Assembly (NCBI GenBank): GCA_028023455.1
Contig: JAQFVV010012400.1
Span: forward strand, 11,167,748-11,231,747
Length of the DNA: 64,000 bases
Direction of reading: 5' to 3'
Source: Epiperipatus broadwayi
Lineage: Eukaryota; Onychophora; Udeonychophora; Euonychophora; Peripatidae
Shown: positions 40,127-55,100 of the stretch, one piece after another
Position numbering within the stretch: the first letter of the stretch is position 1
Layout: each line of letters starts with the position of its first letter
Translations under genes and position numbers: made by a program
Notes under the pieces: generated by a model
What the model saw: only the letters and a program-made list of their open reading frames with translations
Told to the model about the DNA's origin: nothing
Database searches by the model: none

Positions 40127-43100
40127 GTATATCAGTTTCAAAGTCATTCAAGTTTAATAGCTGAAGGTTAATTGAAGCTAAGTGAGTTATAGCTTTAGTA
40201 ATAGTTGATCTTTTAGGAACTTTTCTTTAAACCAAAAAAAAAAAAACATCAGATGATTCCAGTTTATACGGTGCTATAACCTATACATACTACTACACTT
40301 CTGCCACTTATTATAAACTTGAATAATCAATAAATGATATAATGACAAATGGCAGTATCAGAAACTAGTCTGAGATATAAAAAGGGCAAGATTGGATAGG
40401 AATTTAATAGTTACTATCAATATTGATTATTCAAGCTTACAACAGATGGTAGAAGCGTAATATAAATTTTGAAAATGTGTAGAAAAATTATATTCTATAA
40501 CTCATTCTGAGAATTGAAATCACACTCATAATAGTCTTAATAGATCATCATCATAACATTACTAGACAGCCCAAAATATTTTTTTTTAATGAATTACTTT
40601 TTTTTTGTATGTTTAATTTATCTTTCTATCTCATACATGGATGCTTTCTAGAATATTCTTTATTTCTTGGAATCCACAAACAAATAGCTAATCAGCTCAC
40701 TTGTACACATTGCTTTATGAGCTAAAAACCATTAGGCATCTATATTTTTTAATTTTTCCAAAACATTCTGAATTTTAGTTTCATCTTCAATCCATTTAGT
40801 AATGTTAAGATTTATCAAAAACGTACTTAATTATATTTTCCCCCCAATCTATCACTCGTTAGCTATATATAAAGAGTATCACATTTGATGATAGTGTAAA
40901 ATTCATTTTTTACGCTTTGAAATAAAGCAAATGAAACCATTTCCTATGAATAATATTCAAGTCTATTCTCATTTTGGTTACTGGGGTTGGGACTTGGCAG
41001 AGCTGATGAACAGGTTTCCCCTGAAATTAACGTGATCTTTGTATTAAGGCTATTATCATCATCATCATCAACCATTATCAATCCACTGCAGAGTGAAGGT
41101 CTCTCCAAGTTTAATCCATCTTCTCCGATCTTTGGCTTCTCTTCTCCACATCACCCCTGCATACTTTCTTATTTCATCCATCCAACTCACATGTGGTCTC
41201 TTTCTGGGTCTTTTACAATCTCTTGGAATCCAGTTTAAGATTTCAATTGTGCATCTATTATCATCTCTTCTAGCAATATGTCCAGCCCAACTCCACTTCA
41301 ATCTTTTAATTTTTTCAATGAGGTCAGTAACACCTGTTTGTTCTCTTACCCATACATTGCGTTTTCGATCTCTTCTTTTTACTCCCAACATGCATCTCTC
41401 CATACTTCTTTGAGTGGTCTTGAGAGATTATATAATATTATATATCATAGTTAAATAAAGATTTAAAAAAAACTGGGCAAATATTAATAATAAATATATA
41501 CAGTACATAAAAGGCCTCTAGATGTAAAAGTTATCTCATCCATCTGTTATATACATGAAGGAAAGTTTTTTCAGCTAATTGAGAATTTTCAGAAGTATTT
41601 AGAATTTCTTTCTAATAGCATGTCCATAGTTACTATAGCTACCCATCTAATTATTGCTGGGAAATAGATATTTAGATATTCTTAGCTGGAATATAAAATA
41701 AGAAAAACACCAACATAAATAACTTGTCTGGTGATTAAGGTCTGCTCTTTCACTGTGTTCAGTGAAGGAATTCTGGAAAGCCCTTTGCTCTGCAATAGGC
41801 TATTTAAAACCTGTTTTACTGTAATATAAATATATGTATACATAAACACACATATTAATGGATATTAATTAATCAATAATCAAAAAAATGTTGATGCATT
41901 AAATGCAAAAAGAAATGTTAATGATGGAGTTATAATACATCTATTGGTGCTGATTAACACTACTGCCATACAAATGCTGTTGACTATTGAAGACTTTTGA
42001 GGTGTACTTTCCTATAATTGTGGACCTTACTTTTATTTAAGTTGCTTCATATCAGATCGGAATCATCCAGCCAATAAATATATATATGTGATCAACTTAA
42101 AGATAATTTTTTCTAACTTTCTAAATATTTTCAATTTGCCACAGATTTACCTGAAATTACCACATTGATTTGGCCTTTGCTAAATTCTAATCATGAACTT
42201 AGATTGGTTATTAGGATAATTACTTTTTATTGTTAAAGCCTATATCAATTTTTTATTAAATGGATAAATATATTTAGAAAATTTATATTTTCCATTCAAT
42301 AGGTAATCAGTAAACAAAGACATTGTTGAAACTCTCTTGCTGATAAAAATATTAAATATTTTATGTTTAAATCTTGTAAGTACTATTAGTAACAACATAA
42401 GTCATGCTTTCTCTAACTTATAATTATTCAACACATCACAACAATAATCTCTTTCAAATTATATACTCATACATCATTATGTGTTTACTACCTGAGGAAA
42501 GTCAATATCCAGAAACTGATTTGAAATCAGTTTAGTACTACTATCCAGAATCCATATTCAATTAATGCTAAAGATTGACATAATTTAAATCTTATCTTAT
42601 TTTCTGATTCATAGATAACAAATTCAAAAAACACACAAAAAATGAAATACTGATTACATTATCTCAAACTAATTTCTTAGCACAACAAAATTGAATTTGT
42701 GAGATTTGTTTCAACATCAGACAAATAAAAAATAAGATTCTGAAATCTTATTGTACAGAAAACAATAATCAATAAGACAAAATGAAATTATTAATAAATT
42801 TACAGCAATAATAACATATGTCACCTGAAGATGTCCAAGACTGGATACATGAGTACCACAACACATGTTGGATTCGATTCCTTCAATAGTCACAATTCTA
42901 ACAGGACCTGCATGGTCATCAGGGAGACCCCTAGTACGTACCTAAAAAAAAAAAAATTAAAATATTAAAGATCAAGTTACCAATGATAATTTTTATATAC
43001 TTTCTTATGTGTTCATTTCTATCAATACTGATTTATATTTATGGCAGTTAAGTTTTTATATAATAAATAAAAATCATTTTCCATTCAGCTTCTCAAAATA

Positions 43101-46100
43101 ATTCATCCAAATAAAAATGTCTTCTTCCATATCTTCTTTAAAACTTGTTTTTATTTTATATGAACGGAATCCTTGATGATGACTATAAAATATATTTCAA
43201 ACTTTGGGTAAAATTTAGAAAAAATTACATAATTCATGTAAAGACAAGTCTTTTAAAAAAAGATATAAAAGGAAAGTTTTTGTAGGATATTTATGAATTA
43301 ATTTATTTAACCTTAACAATTCATATTTATAAGAGATACATTAGACTATCCCATAATATAATAGCTTAGTCTTAGAACTGCTGCGATTAACACACTGCAA
43401 TTCTCTAATAAGGATATGTTGTTTTAATTGCTGGGTTTTAGTAATGGAAGTAAAATACAAATTGTTAGATGCAAATTTAAATCACCTATTTTGGAAAAAT
43501 TATTCATAAATATTATCATCTTAAACTTTTAGTGAAAACAAAAAACTAGCCAAGTATAAATATTAAGTTTACTCCCTCATAGAAAACAAGAGAATACCAG
43601 GACCAAATGATAACACCTATCAATGATGGTAGTAATAATTTACTCTAACATCCATTTAGCAATAATAAAATTAAGTTTTAATGTTAAATAAAAATCATAA
43701 ACACATGTACACAAAGTATTTTACTTACTGCTAAAATAGACTTAGTTGCATGTATAGGGGGGAAAAAAAGATCCAACTCTTATTTATATATATATATAAA
43801 AGTAAGTAAAAGCAAGAAATGTAGACTTTTTTCAAATATCTACAAAAATTTTTTATTGGAAAAATGGTATACTCGTCCAATTATCACATGACTTTTTAAA
43901 CTTCTTACTTCTTGAACCTGCAGAGAAGACACATACCATTATTCTGTTTGAAAAATAATCAAAACACAAAAACATTATTAACTATTCATTTTACTTTGAG
44001 TGCTAAGAAATAAACAGAAAGATAGACAAACGAAAAAAAGGCTAAAATTCATTCTACCCCAACACCTTAACAACTTTGGACTTGCCTTTCTCTGTTTATT
44101 TTTGCTGCTTTTTCATAATTTCACAATCATTACAATAGCTTGGGGAATATGAAGCTCCCATAGACAACTCTAACATGGAATCTTAATTTGACATTGTATG
44201 CAGGTCCCTAATTCCAATTAAGCCTAGATAAATACTCATTTGTAATCTAATATTATATGACTGTTGTGTTCCGAGCTTATTTAAAAATTTCAACTTTCCT
44301 GAAAGATTTCCAGAATTATAATTTCAATCCCTAATTTGATATAAATATTTCACATAAAATAAATCATTTCATTCATTATAAATAATTAGAAGCAAATAAT
44401 TTCCAATATATCTCTGTGAGATTTGATTCAGTGGTATAGGAAAGACTTCACAGTTCAAAGTTCAAAGTGCACTGACGGCACCACAACACTTCCACTTCTG
44501 ATTCCTGAACTTCTTATGAACTTTCAAGCATTAAAACCATTTGATTATTATTATTTATTTCCATTATAAATTCTTCAAAAACTCATTTACATATTTTTTT
44601 AAACAAAGAAAAAAAATCATTAATTGGGATTAACAGATGCATTTTTCAAAGATCAGAATAACAAGGGATAACCTTTCATTATTAAATAAAAAAGAACAAA
44701 TATATAAACAAACAAAAAAAGAGTAAAATATAGTACTAAACAATGTCTGTGAATATATATTATCCATACAAATACTATAAATTTTAAAAAAAAAAATGAT
44801 TTGATCAAAATACAGGGGGAAAAAATTGAGAAACAAACATAAGTAAGAGATAGCCATCATAAATCAAATAAACAAGATTGCATTGACTAAATGATCAATG
44901 ATAAATTATATTTTACACCATTTATTTTTCTCTACCTTTTTTTTTTTTACTGAAACAGATTTGATTGATTAGGTAAAAAGGAATACTGTATTTCAAAAAA
45001 ATATACATATATCTCACTAAATATATTCGTTAAAAATAATATACAATCAATAATATAAAATCTATAAATAACCGATAATATTTTTATCAATAGTTTTTCA
45101 ATACAGTATTTCTAGGTTTTCGACCAGTAGATGTCAGTAATGGCAATAACAATAGCAGATGTCACTGTGCAATGAAAAATGAAGTAATACTTTCTCAATC
45201 AAACTCTAATTTAAAAAACAATTTCATTTAGATTATCCATTTGAATGCTGGTATTTTCTTGTATTTAAACAACATAATAGCTCTCTTTACTATGAAGCAA
45301 AAATTAATATCAAGGGCAAATGTTTAAAGCAATGTGTGCACATCTTTAGTTTATACATAAATACAATATACAGGAGCATGTGTATGTAAAAATTCACTAC
45401 CTCTTTCAGAGCAGAATCACTGGCTTCATAAACCCTTGGTATTACAGAGATATTTTCCCTTATTTTCTCATTGACCACTTTTTCCAATTCATTAATTTGT
45501 TCACTTGACATGCTAGCTGTATCGAGTCCAATGAAAGTCACTTTTTCACCCAAATTCCTAGATATAAAAGAGATTTGGTCACAATCACGCACACACACAT
45601 AAGTAAGTGCATCATATAAAAGACATTATTATTCTAAAAAACATAAATTTCAATGTTCAATAGCTTTGCATAGGACTGCTTTTACAAAGATGCATACAAT
45701 AGGTTCAATCCCTTTTTATCTTATTTCTGTTCAATAAACAATATAACAACACTCCTTTTGAAATAACTTAAAAATCATATATCAAAAAAAAAAATAATAG
45801 CATTTATCCACAAAACTAATGGCATCAATCATATGCAGTATTACACTGATCATTTACAAGTATTGATTTTATTCATTTTTATATATACTGTATAATAAAA
45901 AATGTTATTGCTGTCATGTGACTCGACTTAATAATCATATATGATCTCTATTTTAAGAACATCTACAAAATATATATAAACCCCTTTCTCTTAAAATATC
46001 ATTTTTAACAACTTATAATTTACATAATTCAAATGTCGTATGACTTTTCTAATTCACATTGCCTTGCCTGGCTCTGTTCTTAAAACAAGCTATATAAACA

Positions 46101-49100
46101 TAAAAAATTCAAGTCTCTAAATGATAGCCGCATTATTATCCCGCACCCAGTAATTATTTAGAGCTTATGTGGTTTGGTTCTAATAGTGAGAAAGATCACT
46201 ACCATATATTCATATTATGTCATAAAGGTCTAAAAGTAAAACACTTTGTTCCTTTAAATAATCATGTTACAGGTGTCACATCTTTAAATGATAGTGATAA
46301 CTCTGTATAATTTAGTGCAGTAGTAGAGCTCTAAGGCTAAAAGTTCCTGGATTGATGACCGGTTAGAAAAACCCAATATTTGCAACTTGAATGGAACTGA
46401 TTGGTGCTCAAACATCATACACATTTTTGGGCAACAGATTATATATATATATAACTGATAGTGATGATTATACAATATTTTATATCGTAGCTACTGCATT
46501 AAATCTTTGCATTTGGTCACCCATGTCTTTTGTAGCCCTCTCCTATCTAAAATCTTATTAATAGAAGTCTAAACTTGTTTTACTCTATAATACACTCAAA
46601 ATATTTTAATTTCCTTTTTATTTTACTGATTATGTTATTTTCTTTTCTTCATTCTTTGCAGGAGTTATTAATTTTTAAGATGCAGTACATCCATAAAAGA
46701 AGTATGACTTCATTGCTTTTAAGAACTGTCATTTATTTTTAAAACTTTAATAGATTAAAATATAGTGCTTCCAGAAATATTTCTGGAGTATTACTATCAA
46801 AATGTACATATAAAGATTGAATTCCACTACACCTCAGCAACTAATGATAAGAATAAAAATAAAACAATGAAAATAACTGTTAAATTGTCAACAAAAAAAT
46901 TTAATCACTACAAAATTGTAATTGTAGTTGTCTCTTTCATCTAAATAAAAATGAATGCAAATATTGCAATTCCTAGCATTTTATAATGTGAGGAAAGATG
47001 GATTTATGAATGGTTAGATGAATAAACAGAGATACTTAAAAAACATTTCAAATGATTTACAGTAAAATTTAAAAAAAAAAAAATTCCAAATGTAAATATT
47101 TGTATTATAATAAAACCATAGGCATGATAAGCAGATGGTAATAAATATTTTATTGACAATAGAAACTCACTTAGACAATGAGTGTATAAATGAATAAATC
47201 AAAGAAAATATAGATGTGGATACAATTTTCAATCAGGCATACGTATAATGTTCTGATGAATAGCCACATCTTTATCCTTGCTCTGGTGTGTCAATGACAT
47301 GGAATGGTTGCTGGATGGATATTTCTTAAAATATTGTAAAGACCAAAGAAGTAAACTATATATCACAATTTTTGATATCCTATCTAGAATACAATAGGAA
47401 TTTTGGGAAGAACATCTTCCAGACAAATAGTGAAAATTTATGATAATTTATTCAGATATGACTGTGTTTGGTTACAGGGGTCTTTCATTCAGGTAAGCTT
47501 AATCTAAAATCTGAACTAGTCATAAAAATAATGCATTATTTAGTATTTTACAAATATTCAAGTATAGGTAATATACACGAAGTTTCTGAATGGAAGAGTA
47601 AATGAGTCCAAAGTCAGTACTGATTTAACTAGTAGTATTCCTGGAACAATATAGGCCACATGGTATTAATGGGTAGCATACCCAGTTGCCATGTTATTTA
47701 GTTATATAGCTACTAAAGCTTGTCACTGAATTCAAAACTTGAGAATTCACTGTAAGAAAGTTGTTCTTGATTTTAGAAAAAAAAACATTCCTGGTATCCA
47801 CCTTGAAACTTTTTCAAGTTTTGCTGAATATTCCTCTACCAGTTACCTCTTGTCTTGTGGGAAATAGAGTAATCAATTAATAGCTTTGCCAAGTCAATGT
47901 GTCTTCTGCAGTCTTTAATGTTTACATGATTTGGTGCAACAACAGAGTAGTGTACTCTGGAGCTCAAGATTCATGAATCAAAGACAGCTTCAGTTTAGTC
48001 ATTTCCAACGCTCAAAGTTTTTTTATGAACTCGAGTATTTATTTATTTAGAGACTTTAATACTGATTACAATTACTATTTATAATCAGTTGTTTGGCAGT
48101 TCTAAAAATGTTTGAGTACCAAAGTGAAAAGAATAAATATAAAGTTCCATTCTTAGTTACTTGGGAGGTCACCTGATGTTTGAGCATTAGAAGTGACACT
48201 CAGAAATTTCTTTAACTCATAAGCCTCTGTTAAATCATGCAGAACATAGCAGTCAATTATAATCCCACTTATAACTTCCACTGCAGCAGGCTTATAAATA
48301 CTTTTATACAAATATTATTCCTGAGACTAAAATACTTATGACTTTTTATTACTATAATCAATATTTTAAAATATATAAGTGTTAGGGAAAAAAATTCCAA
48401 TTAAAACATTGATAACTGAACAGAAGATCAATAATCAAACCATCTGCAAAACAATAAATAAATATATATATATCAATCTAAAAGTTTCTCAGATTCATCT
48501 ATAGTTCAGTAGAATAGTATATAACATAGCAACTTAATAAAAGACAAAAAAATTTTAGACAGGCGTCCCAAAATCAGTATAATTAATCATCCAATTACAA
48601 GTATCAAACTATTTTAAACTGGGAGATAAACAAACAAAAAAATATATTCACCCACCCTGTATTTGATTACTTAGATGAGTACAGACTAATCTTTTATTTA
48701 TTTATTTTCTCTATAAAGAAAAACTGCAGTAGGCATTTAAAGGCTATTTTACCATTATCTCAACTGTTCCTGTTTAAAAGTATGATTACAGATTATTAAT
48801 TAAAAATAAAAAAAAAAGCGTGAAATCATCCACTGTAATGCAAAATTAAAATAACAGTCTAGAATCAAAAATAATTCAATAATAGCAATTATCAATATGT
48901 ATAGTCCATATAACAATATTTTTAAAACCAGAATCTGTCGATTAAATTAAAATTATCACTTTTGATTATATCTTTGTTATATTTTTTATATCAATTAAAA
49001 AAAAAAAATTAAATGCAATATAAATTATGAACTAAAAATACTATACAAATTACAAACTAAAAATAAAACATACTTTTTTCCTATTAAAAACTAGGATTTA

Positions 49101-52100
49101 CAATCTTTCAAAGATTTAAAAATGTTTTAATTAATATACAGAAAGAACAGTGAAATAAACTTACTTTATTCCTATATAAATAGATAGCATTCTGTTAAAA
49201 AAAAAATTGTAAGCAATGAATTATCTCATATGTTCATTCATACAGATATATGCAGATACAAGGGTCTCCATTTGCCATACCAGACTGAGTAAAACTGAAA
49301 ATTTTTTCAAAATAGCCATCCATAGCCAATCCAGATAATCATATAATATTGGTCAGTAAATGGATATTTGTAGTTAGAAGATAAAAATAAGAATTTCAGT
49401 CAAAAAATTGGAATATGAAATGAAAACTAGTTTGTTGAAGAAGAATTTTCTTTCCAGTGAGTTTTCAAAGATGATTTTACCTTTTATCTACATTTATATC
49501 TCATTATCATCATTTTCAACTATTCTCCAATCTCTAATGTCCCTTCTCCACATCACATCAGCGTACTTCCTTATTTCATCCATCCATCTCACATATAGTC
49601 TCTTTCTAAAGTTTTTACAATCTCTTGGAATCCAGTTTAAGATTTCAACTCTACCAAAAATGTCCAGTCCAATTCCACTTCAATCTCTTAATTCTTTCAA
49701 TGATGTCAATAACACCTTTCTCTCATCCATATATTTCATTTTTTAATTATTTTTTTTACTCCTAACACACACATCTACATACTTTATTGAGTGGTCTGGA
49801 GGCTTTGTATTGCTTTATGGGTGTCTAAATCTCGTATCCATAAGTATGAATTAATAAAGCATATTTAGTAAAAATCTTCCTTTTCAAACACCTTTTAATA
49901 TAGTTATTTCTAGAAAAAGCACTCCAACCAAGTTTAATTCTATAATTAATTCCATCCATTATGTTTCCACCTATAGTAATAATCTAACCAAAATATTTAT
50001 AGTTGGTAACTTCTTCTAACTCATCATTATCAATCTTTATTTTATTCTTTTGAGAAAATCCACAGAACATTACTTTAGTCTTTTTAATATTTATCTTCAA
50101 CCATACTTTCATCTGATAATTCTTCCAACATTTCCTGAAACTCTAAAGCATTATTTTCAAAAATTTACATCATGTGCATAATTTAGATGACATAAATAAT
50201 CTCCATCTATATTTATACATTTAGCTTCCCCATTTTAATCCACAAAATACTTCTTGCAAATCCACTGTAAAAAGTTTTAGAGATATGGAATCATTCTGTC
50301 AAATACCTGTCTCAGTGTTAATCTTCCTAATTGTTGCTATTGCATTTTTATAAATATTCTTCAGAATATGACAATATTCTGGATCTATTACTTAATAATC
50401 CAATGCTTTAATCAGTGAAAAAATGCTTATAGAATCCAATACCATTTCATAATCTATAAATCCAATACATAATGACAATTCATATTTACTGATTCCTTCT
50501 ACAACTTCTCTCAATACTTGGATATAATCCACTATACTAAAACCACTTTTAAAATCCATCTTATTCTTTTGATGGTTAAAATCCAAAGTTTTCTATAGAA
50601 GAGTTGTAATTATTTTGATAAAAATTTTGCATAGAACTGATAAAAGACTGGAAGATCTATAATTTCAAATATCTTCTTTATCATTTTTTAAAAATATTAA
50701 TACTGTGTTCTTCCAATAATCTAGTATATCTTTGTCATTAAGACATTTGGTATATAAATTTGACAAAAAAAAAAAAATTATATTTCTTCACCTGCTTCTT
50801 TTAAGATATCTATTATAATTCTATCATTATCTGGAACTTTTCACTTCTTCATACATTTAATTGCATTTCTCACTTTTTCATTTAAAATCATGGGAAATTC
50901 TGAAGATATAATAGTTGGTAGGAATTAGATTTCCTTGCCTTTTTCACTACATAATTTTCGATAGAACAATTCTACATATTTCATGATGTCATCTCTCTTT
51001 TTAGTAATAGTTCCTTATTGCAGATATAAGTTTCCTACAAAGATGTTGTTTTACACTCGTGACTTTTATTTTCTTCTATAGTTTTCCTTGCTAATTCACA
51101 ATTATATTTTCTTATATCATTATCAACTCTTTTTCACACTCACTTTTATAGCTTTCCTTGCTAATTCATGTATACTTATACATACATATACAAGTCTAAT
51201 ACAATCTATAATGATCAATTGATAATACTTAATGGTAATTTTTTTCAGTTTCTTTGTGACCTATTAAAATTAGTGCATGGTCATAAATAATGAATAATAA
51301 GAATGGCTAGCTTTTAAGTATAAAATTATGTAGATCAACTATTGAGAAAGCTGACAGATTAAAAAAAAAGATAAAATCTAATCTGATCAATTGAATGGAA
51401 TTGCTGGGTTTTGATTGAAAATTTAGTAGTCAAACATCATTTGAATCCCCACTTCCAATGGATTATATGATACCTATATAATTCATTTACAAATGGAAAA
51501 CAATTTTTCAGGCGTGGAAGCAAAAAATTTTAAATAATAAATTTATAACTTGTCAAATATATATTGAATTGTGTTGTTTTTTTTACTTTAAAAAAGATTT
51601 GATGAAGCCTTTTTTAAAAAATTAAAGGTAATTCTACATATTTGAAAATTAATGGCATTTTTCTGCCAAAAGTAAAAAAAAAAAATCTGCTTTTAAAACA
51701 AGTTTTTATACCAAAAGTATAAAAAACAAAATAAGTGCTCCTATATTAGAAACTTTAGATTCAGCTTTCAAACAATTTCTTAAATTTAAAAAAAAAAAAT
51801 CAAAGTCATTTTATAATGTAACCTTGATGAGAATAAATTAATTTGCAAATATAAAATGAAAATACATAAGAGTAAATTCTATTTTAGCATGAAGAATACA
51901 AAAAAAAAAAAAAGTTCAAAATTAATTTACAACACAGCAATTTGAAAATTAAGAATTACTGAAGGCAGTTTTACAAACTAAATGTCAAAGGTTCCTAACT
52001 ACTGGTATCATAAGTAAGATTAAGAATTCTGCCAGAAATCATTAGATGGATTGCATTAACAAGTGGTCTGATATAAATCTAATTCTGGATCTGTAAATAC

Positions 52101-55100
52101 CTTCTTTTTTTTTATATACTATTAATGGGAACATATAAAACTATGTAATAATAATTACAGACTGATTTAAACTATATAACAGTGCTTTCTATTTTATTAC
52201 TCTTTAATTTTCATTGAGAGAAATTTAAATACAGTATTATTAAAATTATTTTTTGCACAATGTATGTAGTTCTTTCATTAATATATATAAACAATAACTG
52301 AATAATTTGCGGCTTGAGGATTCAGATGAAACTCAAGCATCAGAAGTATGAAAGTTGAGATCACGATCCATGGGCCTTGAGTTCTAGAATCATGCAGAGC
52401 ATTAATAGTGTTTCCAATGTTGTATATAAAATATTTCTTAATATAAATTTAAATAAAAATATTTATATATCCTAATTTAAATTTGATCTTGGGATCTTTA
52501 AATGCAAGTAAATAACAATCCAAGCTTAGCTTAAAGCTGATTCTATATATTTCAACTTTTTAATAAATTATAATGATTAGTTGCTTGGGAGGTCACACAA
52601 CATTCTAGGACCCAAGTGGCAGAATGAGCCCAACCGTTTCATTCAACTGATTCAATAATTTTTTTTATCTTTTGTTTAATTTACCCAGTTGAGAAATGAT
52701 CTGAAATATTTGGCTCTGAGTCCAACATTCTAATACTATTTCAAAATGCATAGGGCAGCTGGTAAATAATTCGATTAGAAGATAAAAATATCAATCAATT
52801 TTTTTGGGCAAACAACATTTATTAGTGAATGTTATAAAAACTTATCAGTGTATATAGAAATTGTAATCACTGGGTCCAAGTATCCATCTAAATGCATATA
52901 TGAATCCCTCTCATATATTTATTTATTACAATGATATCACATGACTCTCTCATATACTTCCAAATCATACACTTCCAAAAATAGTTATCTATACCATATT
53001 CTAGAGTCATTTATCTTAAGCCTGAATAATCATTGAATACTAGATAGCATAGAGATATGAATTCTCATCTTCAGATTGATATTTGGTTTTTTCTATACTG
53101 AAAGTCAAGATTCAAATTGGATCTAATGCACTTATGTATCTAACATCCATTTTTTACACCTTTGTACTGTTGTAATAGAATTGAAGTAACTGTTCTGTTA
53201 TCAGATCTATTTAATTACATATTTAAGTAGCATAAATTTAATACCTTAATGATGTTTTTTTTTTTTTTAATTTCAGATTATTAACTTGAATAGTATAAAA
53301 GAAACTGGTGGTTTGGAAATGGAGGATTTTATAAAACTTATATTACTTGATGACTATTGATTATCCAAATTTACAATGGATGGGATTAAAATGAAGTGAA
53401 AATATCTGTTCTTGATATCTATCTATATATCAGAATAATGGAACCCCAAATAATGGATATATTCAAGTTAGCAGCATACCTGAAGATTAAATCCTTATTA
53501 AAAACATTTAAGTGGTAGGCAACATTCCCTGATAATACATATTTTTGCATATATAAGCTTTGGATAAATAGTATTAAAGATATTCAAAAGTATAAATGAA
53601 TTTATTTAAACAATTATACATATCCTCACATATATATAAATTTTGTAAATATTTAATTAAATATGTTTTGATGCATTAATTTAATAAAAAAAAATATTGT
53701 TAAAGTACAATAAAGTTAAAAAAGATTTATTTGGAAAGTATATAAATGCTAATATTATATATGTTTATGCATCTTAATAAAGTATGTGGTTATTGTGTGA
53801 AGAAAGTAAAAGCACAAGAATAAACTAAGCACCAACAATGGCCAAGGTGATCAAAATTATTCAATCTGCCTTTGGGCAGAGAGCTCATAATAGATATATA
53901 TTTGATATAGTAACATTTACAAATGAAATGATTTTTAAATTACAAGTATCATACTTAATTATTAGTAGAATAAATAAAAGTATGTATACATATTTGTAAA
54001 TATATCACATGCTTTATATATTAAAGTTTTTAAGTTAATTCATAAAGTGGAAGAACATCTTTTAAATTTCTACTACTCCTCACTGAAGGAATGATCTACA
54101 GTCCTGAAACAGATGACATGATGATGAGAAATATTAATGCTTGGACTGACTACTGGCTTATACTCTGTCATAGGTTATAAAGATTAGTGTTATACTTTGT
54201 TAACATATGCTTGAACCTTTATATCTCTATATTTAGCCTCATTATTTCTGAATTACACATCAAGAATAAAGCCTTCTAAATAATAGGAAATGTCAATATA
54301 CTTCAATTTCATCAAAGTGCCAGTATTCTTAAAGACTGCTGTTGCAGTTGGTTTTACTGATATCATATTTGCACAATAGTACATTTTGGGGAATGACAAG
54401 TGAAGTAAACTATAGAAAAATGAAGCATATTATGAAAAAATAATTTTAAAAATACACATTTTCATTTATTCCTTCTTTGCCAGAACCAGACGCTGTGGTG
54501 ATTTAATCTTATATTCACAGTAAACACTTTATTGGGATATTAAATTATTCATAAACCATAATCAGTCATTTAAATAACATAGTATTATATTTTGCTTGAA
54601 ATAATGCTTAAAACATTTATTCTACAAATGACAATGGCTCCTAACTTATCATTAGAAACTATATTTGTTATCAACTCCAATAACCTAAAATCTTCTATCA
54701 TGCCTTCATTTTCTGAATCTATTAACAGCTATGAGGTGACCCTAGGAAAAAGAAAATCTTATTACAGTAAAAAAAAAAATTTCATTCATTTCTGAATAAA
54801 AATCTAAGGAAGAGAATTTTTTGGTCATAAATATAATTTAAAAGACACTGATCTATGTAAATGTGGGAAAACACAAACCATGAATAACTTAAATGACGAT
54901 TGTTGAATCTATGCTACAGAGAAGAAACGAATCTATCTTCTGGTTGGAACTCTATAGATTTCAAATTTATAATGCTTTATTAAGCTGTTTAAAAACAACA
55001 ACACACATATGCAAAATAATAATAATAAAAACAAAATTCTAGCAAAAGAAAAAAACTATCAGGTGCCAAATATCACAAGTGGAAATTGGGGGGAGGAGAG

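Larger units (their letters stand above)
27978..42824 (-). other. intron c/d, 14.85 kb, main transposon cluster
   Basis: Bounded by GTGACA at 42824 and TAG at 27978. It holds the pogo-like element (28220-29104), the Penelope/tRNA-like/Ty3 block with its bracketing direct repeats (30356-37320), a foldback-family copy (38085-38465), a CA/TA microsatellite (40073-40127), a small TIR element (40292-40462) and an RTE LINE 3' fragment (41051-41430). This is the most transposon-dense part of the window. Confidence 0.88.

Noticed and set aside
39917-40147. 76-codon minus-strand ORF with a Cys-Val run
   Set aside because: It is translation of the CA/TA microsatellite plus random flanks.
41093-41413. 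106-codon plus-strand ORF
   Set aside because: It is the antisense shadow of the RTE LINE C-terminal frame on the minus strand.
45290-45598. 102-codon minus-strand ORF taken as a whole small gene
   Set aside because: Only its middle (45401-45557) matches the AARSD1 family. Both ends run through consensus splice sites into unrelated residues.
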